A stretch of DNA of 64,000 nucleotides, taken from NCBI GenBank assembly GCA_964633115.1, contig CAZWEO010000002.1, positions 1-64,000 on the forward strand, in the 5' to 3' direction. Below are positions 61,168 to 64,000 of this stretch, one piece after another. Made by a program: the position numbers and the translations under genes. The notes under the pieces are model-generated. The model had not been told where the DNA came from. It was given only the letters and a program-made list of their open reading frames with translations, and made no database searches. Source of the DNA: B30-G6 sp964633115. GTDB lineage: Bacteria > Desulfobacterota > Desulfobacteria > Desulfobacterales > B30-G6. Numbering within the stretch: position 1 is the stretch's first letter; every line of letters begins with the position of its first letter.

Positions 61168-61545
61168 TCAATTAGTTATAGAGCCTTTGCCGTTTTCGGT
61201 AAAGGCCTCTTTTTTGCCCTTGGTCACAGTTTGGTCACACTTCTGTAAAAATACCCCCATCATTTTAGCGGCATTTTCCATATCTTTTTTATCTACGGAA
61301 TTATATCGATCGAACATCTCTCTGGTGGAATGACCGGTAATTTTCATTATAACTGATTCAGGGATACCGGCTTTTCTTGCATTGGTGTTGAAGGTGTGCC
61401 TCAGATCGTGAAAAACAAAACCATCACGTTTAAACCGTCCATATGTAATTCCAGATTTTTTACAGGCTCTACGCAATGAAGCTCTAATATCTGATACCGG
61501 TTCGCCTTTATATTTGAATACGTGATTATGGTGCCTCGATATTAA
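61168..61545 (-). pseudogene. Tyrosine recombinase (phage integrase), C-terminal remnant
   Basis: The last ~125 residues of an integrase: VFKYKGEPVSDIRASLRRACKKSGI, catalytic R in FHDLRHTFNTNARKAG, H in ITGHSTREMFDRY and the tyrosine nucleophile. The N-terminal half and the first catalytic Arg are missing. The open frame continues to 61905 but that part is antisense to another integrase fragment and not protein-like. It ends 10 nt from tRNA-Leu, the usual place for an element integrated in a tRNA gene. Confidence 0.85.
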
Positions 61546-62020
61546 ACAGTCCGATGCTCCAGAACTGAAATCGATAAAGAATAGTGAGCAGCGAATTGTT
61601 CCATTGCACCCCTTCTTGACCGAGGATCTACGTTTTATAGAATTTCGTGATATTGTCCGACCAAGAGGCAAGAATGCGAGGCTCTTTCCGAATCTCAAAA
61701 GGGTAAACAATAGGTGGGGCCATGGTCTTGGCAGATGGTTCTCAGAGTTCAAGACAAGAGCTGGCATTAAAGCAGAAAAGGGAAAAAAGACATTCCATAG
61801 CTTCAGGCACACCTTTATCAATTTCCACAAGCAACATGGTACTGACGAAAAATACCTGAAAGAAGTTGTGGGGCATGCTGGTGGAGCTTCTGAAAACATT
61901 ACCATGAGTCTATATGGAAAGCAGTTCGAGCCAAATATCCTTTACGATCTGGTAATTTCCAAGACCGAATATCCGCTTGACTTATCCCATTTAGAGAAAA
62001 ATAAGTGGGTGCCAAGATAA
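61526..62020 (+). pseudogene. Second tyrosine recombinase, C-terminal remnant
   Basis: In one frame from just after a TGA at 61523: LDIKQ, then LKSIKNSEQRIVPLHPFL, TFHSFRHTFINFHKQHG (catalytic R), VVGHAGGASENITMSLYG (H and Tyr). This is the C-terminal half of a different integrase subfamily than the neighbour. No start codon or N-terminal domain is present. It meets the minus-strand remnant head to head near 61535. Confidence 0.8.
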
Positions 62021-62027
62021 TATTAAC

Positions 62028-62252
62028 TTGACAGCTCTCGCAGTGTTGTTATTTTCTGCTGCCTTTGAAAATTCCAGATTAGGAGTCAAGACTTTGAATC
62101 CATTTTTTGTATCGACACTTCTTCGTATTCTTAGCAATAAACGCATCTGCCCATCGTGCGATAGAGGCCAGATCGTTTCTTCAGATCAAAGAAGGGAAAC
62201 TGTGAACTGCAAATTCTGCGGATCAACCATACCTGCAAAATCAGCCGATTGA
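62028..62252 (+). CDS. Small zinc-ribbon ORF, doubtful
   Basis: 74 codons from a TTG. The C-terminal part has two CxxC pairs (CPSCDRG and CKFCGS) spaced 17 residues apart, a plausible zinc ribbon. The N-terminal half looks hydrophobic and unlike a usual leader; no ribosome-binding site is seen. It may be a remnant of an accessory gene. Function unknown. Confidence 0.3.
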   Translation: MTALAVLLFSAAFENSRLGVKTLNPFFVSTLLRILSNKRICPSCDRGQIVSSDQRRETVNCKFCGSTIPAKSAD

Positions 62253-62353
62253 TATTTGCTTTGTGAAAAGCCGACAAGGATCTATGTTTTGTGGGATTCG
62301 TCTACCGTCCGCTTGACCTATACCATTTGAAAAAGATTGTCATAACCCCTTTT

Positions 62354-63553
62354 TCAGTTTATAAATTGTTTTCTAACCATACCTTTCCCAACATGGGGCC
62401 AAAGAATTTTATAGTTGTTTCTTTCGTAGCGGATCCGGCCAGCAACAATTGATTTATGAACGTCCGCCTTTAAAGCCAGATTTAAGACATCCTTTATTTT
62501 GCCTGTTTTGCGTGCCGGATGATTATTCCACAGTTTGTTTGGGATCAAGGACTCCATGGCTAATTCGTCTGCTTCATTCTCTTTATCGTCTTGAGACCCC
62601 CTTAAATCAAGATTATCTATAATGCATTGGCCTTCTGCACTATGCACATGGCCTAATACCAAATGAGCCAGTTCGTGTGCGAGCGTAAACCAATAATTAT
62701 CAAGCCTATCGTGTCTTAAACTCAAAGCAATAATTGGTTCACCTCTTTTGTTTATCAATGCGGCCCCATCTAAATAAGTTCCCTGAAAATGAGGCACAAT
62801 AACCAGTTTTATTCCTTTGTTCTGGAGAAATTCTCTGGCTTTAATCGGTCCATCATTTAAACCACTTAGACAAATTACCTTGGTGATAAAACCTTCATTG
62901 AGGACCTCAGGATTAAATTTCACCTTGCACTCAATCTGCTCAGCCTTGGCAAGCACACCTAATATCCATGCATCGATTGCATATGGATCGTCCCTTTCAC
63001 TGCATCTGGCTCCCTGGCGCGAACACGCATAGTTCTGCTCTGTGAAATATAAGTCGGCACAAGCCATAGCGGCCAGCTCGCGCATTACTTCTTCATTCTG
63101 GGTTTTAGAGTCAAATCCGGCCACCCAACCACGGTCGACAATTTCTTTTACGGGGAAGCTGCCCCATTTGACATCTTCCCCATCAGGAGGGAAATTGATG
63201 CCTTCCGAAATTAGAATCTCTGCGGGGATATTCAAATGAGTGTTCAGTGATCGGATCATAGAGAGAGAAAGAGTTCTCTTGCCCCTTAGGACCTCAGAGA
63301 CCTTCGAGCGGCTGCCAATGTAAGGCACGAGGTCTGCCTGTTTCATACCCCTCTGATCCATAACAAAGCTAATTGCTTCAATAGGAGTTGAAGGCGGGAT
63401 AGGATGGTTCTCTTTTTCGTATACTTCAACCAGGGTGAGCAGAACATCGAGCTCATCGCCTTCGGGAGTACCTGACTCAGCTCCCCAAAGCGTTTCAATA
63501 CGCTCGATAGCCTCATCATATGCCTGCTCTGTGTTAACAGGGCGGATATTCAT
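62354..63553 (-). CDS. higA: HigA-type antitoxin with ImmA/IrrE peptidase domain
   Basis: 399 aa. The N-terminal part (~1-120) is an Xre-like HTH of HigA type (FVMDQRGMKQADLVPYIGSRSKVSEVLRGKR). The C-terminal part (~230-350) is an ImmA/IrrE zinc-peptidase domain with the HExxH site in FTLAHELAHLVLGH and a downstream ENEADELAMESLIP Glu. HigA antitoxins repress their own operon and neutralise HigB. The fused peptidase is known in a subset and may cleave itself or a partner under stress. It starts 20 nt inside the end of higB, toxin first. Confidence 0.85.
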   Translation of the reverse strand: MNIRPVNTEQAYDEAIERIETLWGAESGTPEGDELDVLLTLVEVYEKENHPIPPSTPIEAISFVMDQRGMKQADLVPYIGSRSKVSEVLRGKRTLSLSMIRSLNTHLNIPAEILISEGINFPPDGEDVKWGSFPVKEIVDRGWVAGFDSKTQNEEVMRELAAMACADLYFTEQNYACSRQGARCSERDDPYAIDAWILGVLAKAEQIECKVKFNPEVLNEGFITKVICLSGLNDGPIKAREFLQNKGIKLVIVPHFQGTYLDGAALINKRGEPIIALSLRHDRLDNYWFTLAHELAHLVLGHVHSAEGQCIIDNLDLRGSQDDKENEADELAMESLIPNKLWNNHPARKTGKIKDVLNLALKADVHKSIVAGRIRYERNNYKILWPHVGKGMVRKQFIN

Positions 63554-63848
63554 GTTTCACCTCCGAAGGTTCTATTTTGTTGTAATCTTTATGCCGGCCA
63601 AACCATTTGACAAATGCTACCTGGCGCCCAAAATCAAATGCGGCTATTAACCTAAAATGATTACCTTTGATGTTAAATATAACTCTATCCGGTGGGACAA
63701 AGTCCGCGCCAGGAAACATTTTCTTAAGACCGGGAAAATGTTCAAACTTATTTTTATTTATGAGGCTTACCCACGACCTCAATGCATCATCTGCTTCAGG
63801 GTAACATTCTCTGTAAGCATTGATCGTTTTGGTTGCTATAATCCTCAT
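63534..63848 (-). CDS. higB: HigB-type mRNA interferase toxin
   Basis: 104 aa from ATG 63848; the frame continues 20 codons upstream but through the promoter. RelE-superfamily fold: ALRSWVSLINKNKFEH, VIFNIKGNHFRLIAAFDFGRQVAFVKWFGRHKDYNKI. HigB cleaves mRNA on the ribosome. The ATG would lie at or next to the predicted transcription start, so the message may be leaderless. Confidence 0.88.
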   Translation of the reverse strand: MRIIATKTINAYRECYPEADDALRSWVSLINKNKFEHFPGLKKMFPGADFVPPDRVIFNIKGNHFRLIAAFDFGRQVAFVKWFGRHKDYNKIEPSEVKHEYPPC

Positions 63849-63855
63849 GCCAATT

Positions 63856-63904
63856 ACTATATATTCCCAAAATGGGAATGTCAATAAGCAATCCCAAAAA
63901 GGGA
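63856..63904 (-). promoter_or_regulatory. higBA promoter with palindromic operators
   Basis: On the minus strand TTGACA (63879-63884) and TATAGT (63856-63861) are exactly 17 nt apart. The perfect palindrome ATTCCCAAAATGGGAAT (63863-63879) fills the spacer. A second, shorter TCCC-A5-GGGA palindrome lies upstream (63892-63904), 27 bp away centre to centre. This fits autorepression by the HigA HTH. Confidence 0.75.
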
Positions 63905-63931
63905 ACATTAATCAACGCTGTCATGAAAACA

Positions 63932-63963
63932 AAAGGGCAAACTTCCTACACAGCTTGCCCTTT
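63932..63963 (-). terminator. Rho-independent terminator of a gene beyond the right edge
   Basis: A 9-bp stem AAAGGGCAA/TTGCCCTTT (63932-63940 with 63955-63963), a 14-nt loop and TTTTGTTTTC tail on the minus strand. It would end a minus-strand transcript entering from the right, upstream of higBA. Confidence 0.6.
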
Positions 63964-64000
63964 GCGAATCGTTGAAAATGGATGCTACTAAAGTAATTGG

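Noticed and set aside
61546..61905. 5' extension of the minus-strand integrase frame
   Set aside because: This part is antisense to the second integrase remnant and contains no integrase-like residues.
61168..64000. Prophage or integrative element
   Set aside because: Only integrase remnants and a toxin-antitoxin pair are present; no structural, replication or transfer genes, and no second att copy was seen in the window.

Overview
The window looks like a chromosomal segment of a Gram-negative, anaerobic bacterium of the Desulfobacterota, most likely a Desulfobacterales-type sulfate reducer. This is inferred from gene content and order, not from a database search. The pointers are a ferredoxin-dependent 2-oxoacid oxidoreductase operon led by a MinD-like ATPase, a selenocysteine tRNA, a DUF39 homocysteine-biosynthesis protein, LarC, a VKOR-DsbA fusion, LPS genes (kdsA, kdsC, lptA, lptB, lptC) and the block lptB-rpoN-hpf-ptsN-rapZ. 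Base composition is even and moderate in GC. Most of the window is core genome. Accessory DNA is limited to the last 3 kb and to intergenic repeats.

Layout. (1) 1-7.4 kb, minus strand: sigma-54 regulator pilR, a type IV pilin, two multi-spanning TPR proteins of GT-C/TMTC type, and a VKOR-DsbA disulfide-forming fusion cut by the left edge. This reads as a pilus subunit with possible glycosylation and disulfide-forming genes. (2) 7.4-12.3 kb, minus: pyrC, lepB, pgpA, larC and an M20 peptidase. (3) 12.4-12.6 kb: selC with its own promoter. (4) 12.9-18.1 kb: an envelope cluster of an orphan lasso-B2-like transglutaminase, an ExeA-type ATPase fused to an OmpA domain, a coiled-coil membrane protein and a large TPR lipoprotein. 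(5) 18.3-24.3 kb: dnaE, manC and a DegT aminotransferase in one overlapping run. (6) 24.5-34.6 kb: a truncated four-helix-bundle gene, guaB, a Sua5/YrdC protein, sppA, rpsA, cmk and the 2-oxoacid:ferredoxin oxidoreductase operon.

(7) 35-43 kb, plus: a NamZ-type exo-muramidase, RNase HI, a PlsB-like acyltransferase, a MurU-AmgK-like fusion and a plant-type dapB. NamZ and the MurU-AmgK fusion together suggest MurNAc recycling. (8) 43.3-50.6 kb, minus: an M23 peptidase, DUF39, thpR, recA and alaS. (9) 50.7-61.2 kb, plus: kdsA-kdsC-lptC-lptA-lptB-rpoN-hpf-ptsN-rapZ, an EIIA-Man protein, gap, tpiA, secG and tRNA-Leu(GAG). (10) 61.2-64 kb: two 5'-truncated integrase remnants meeting head to head beside the tRNA, a small zinc-ribbon ORF, and a HigB/HigA-type toxin-antitoxin operon whose antitoxin carries an ImmA/IrrE peptidase domain.

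The most unusual signal is intergenic. At least eight loci carry arrays of roughly 7-nt words, mostly arranged as inverted arms of a large hairpin. The word differs by locus, and one copy encloses the four-helix-bundle (S23/IVP-family) gene. A separate 125-bp palindromic element precedes secG, and a 100-bp element with perfect 12-bp inverted ends follows rapZ. No rRNA operon, CRISPR array or complete prophage or IS element was seen.
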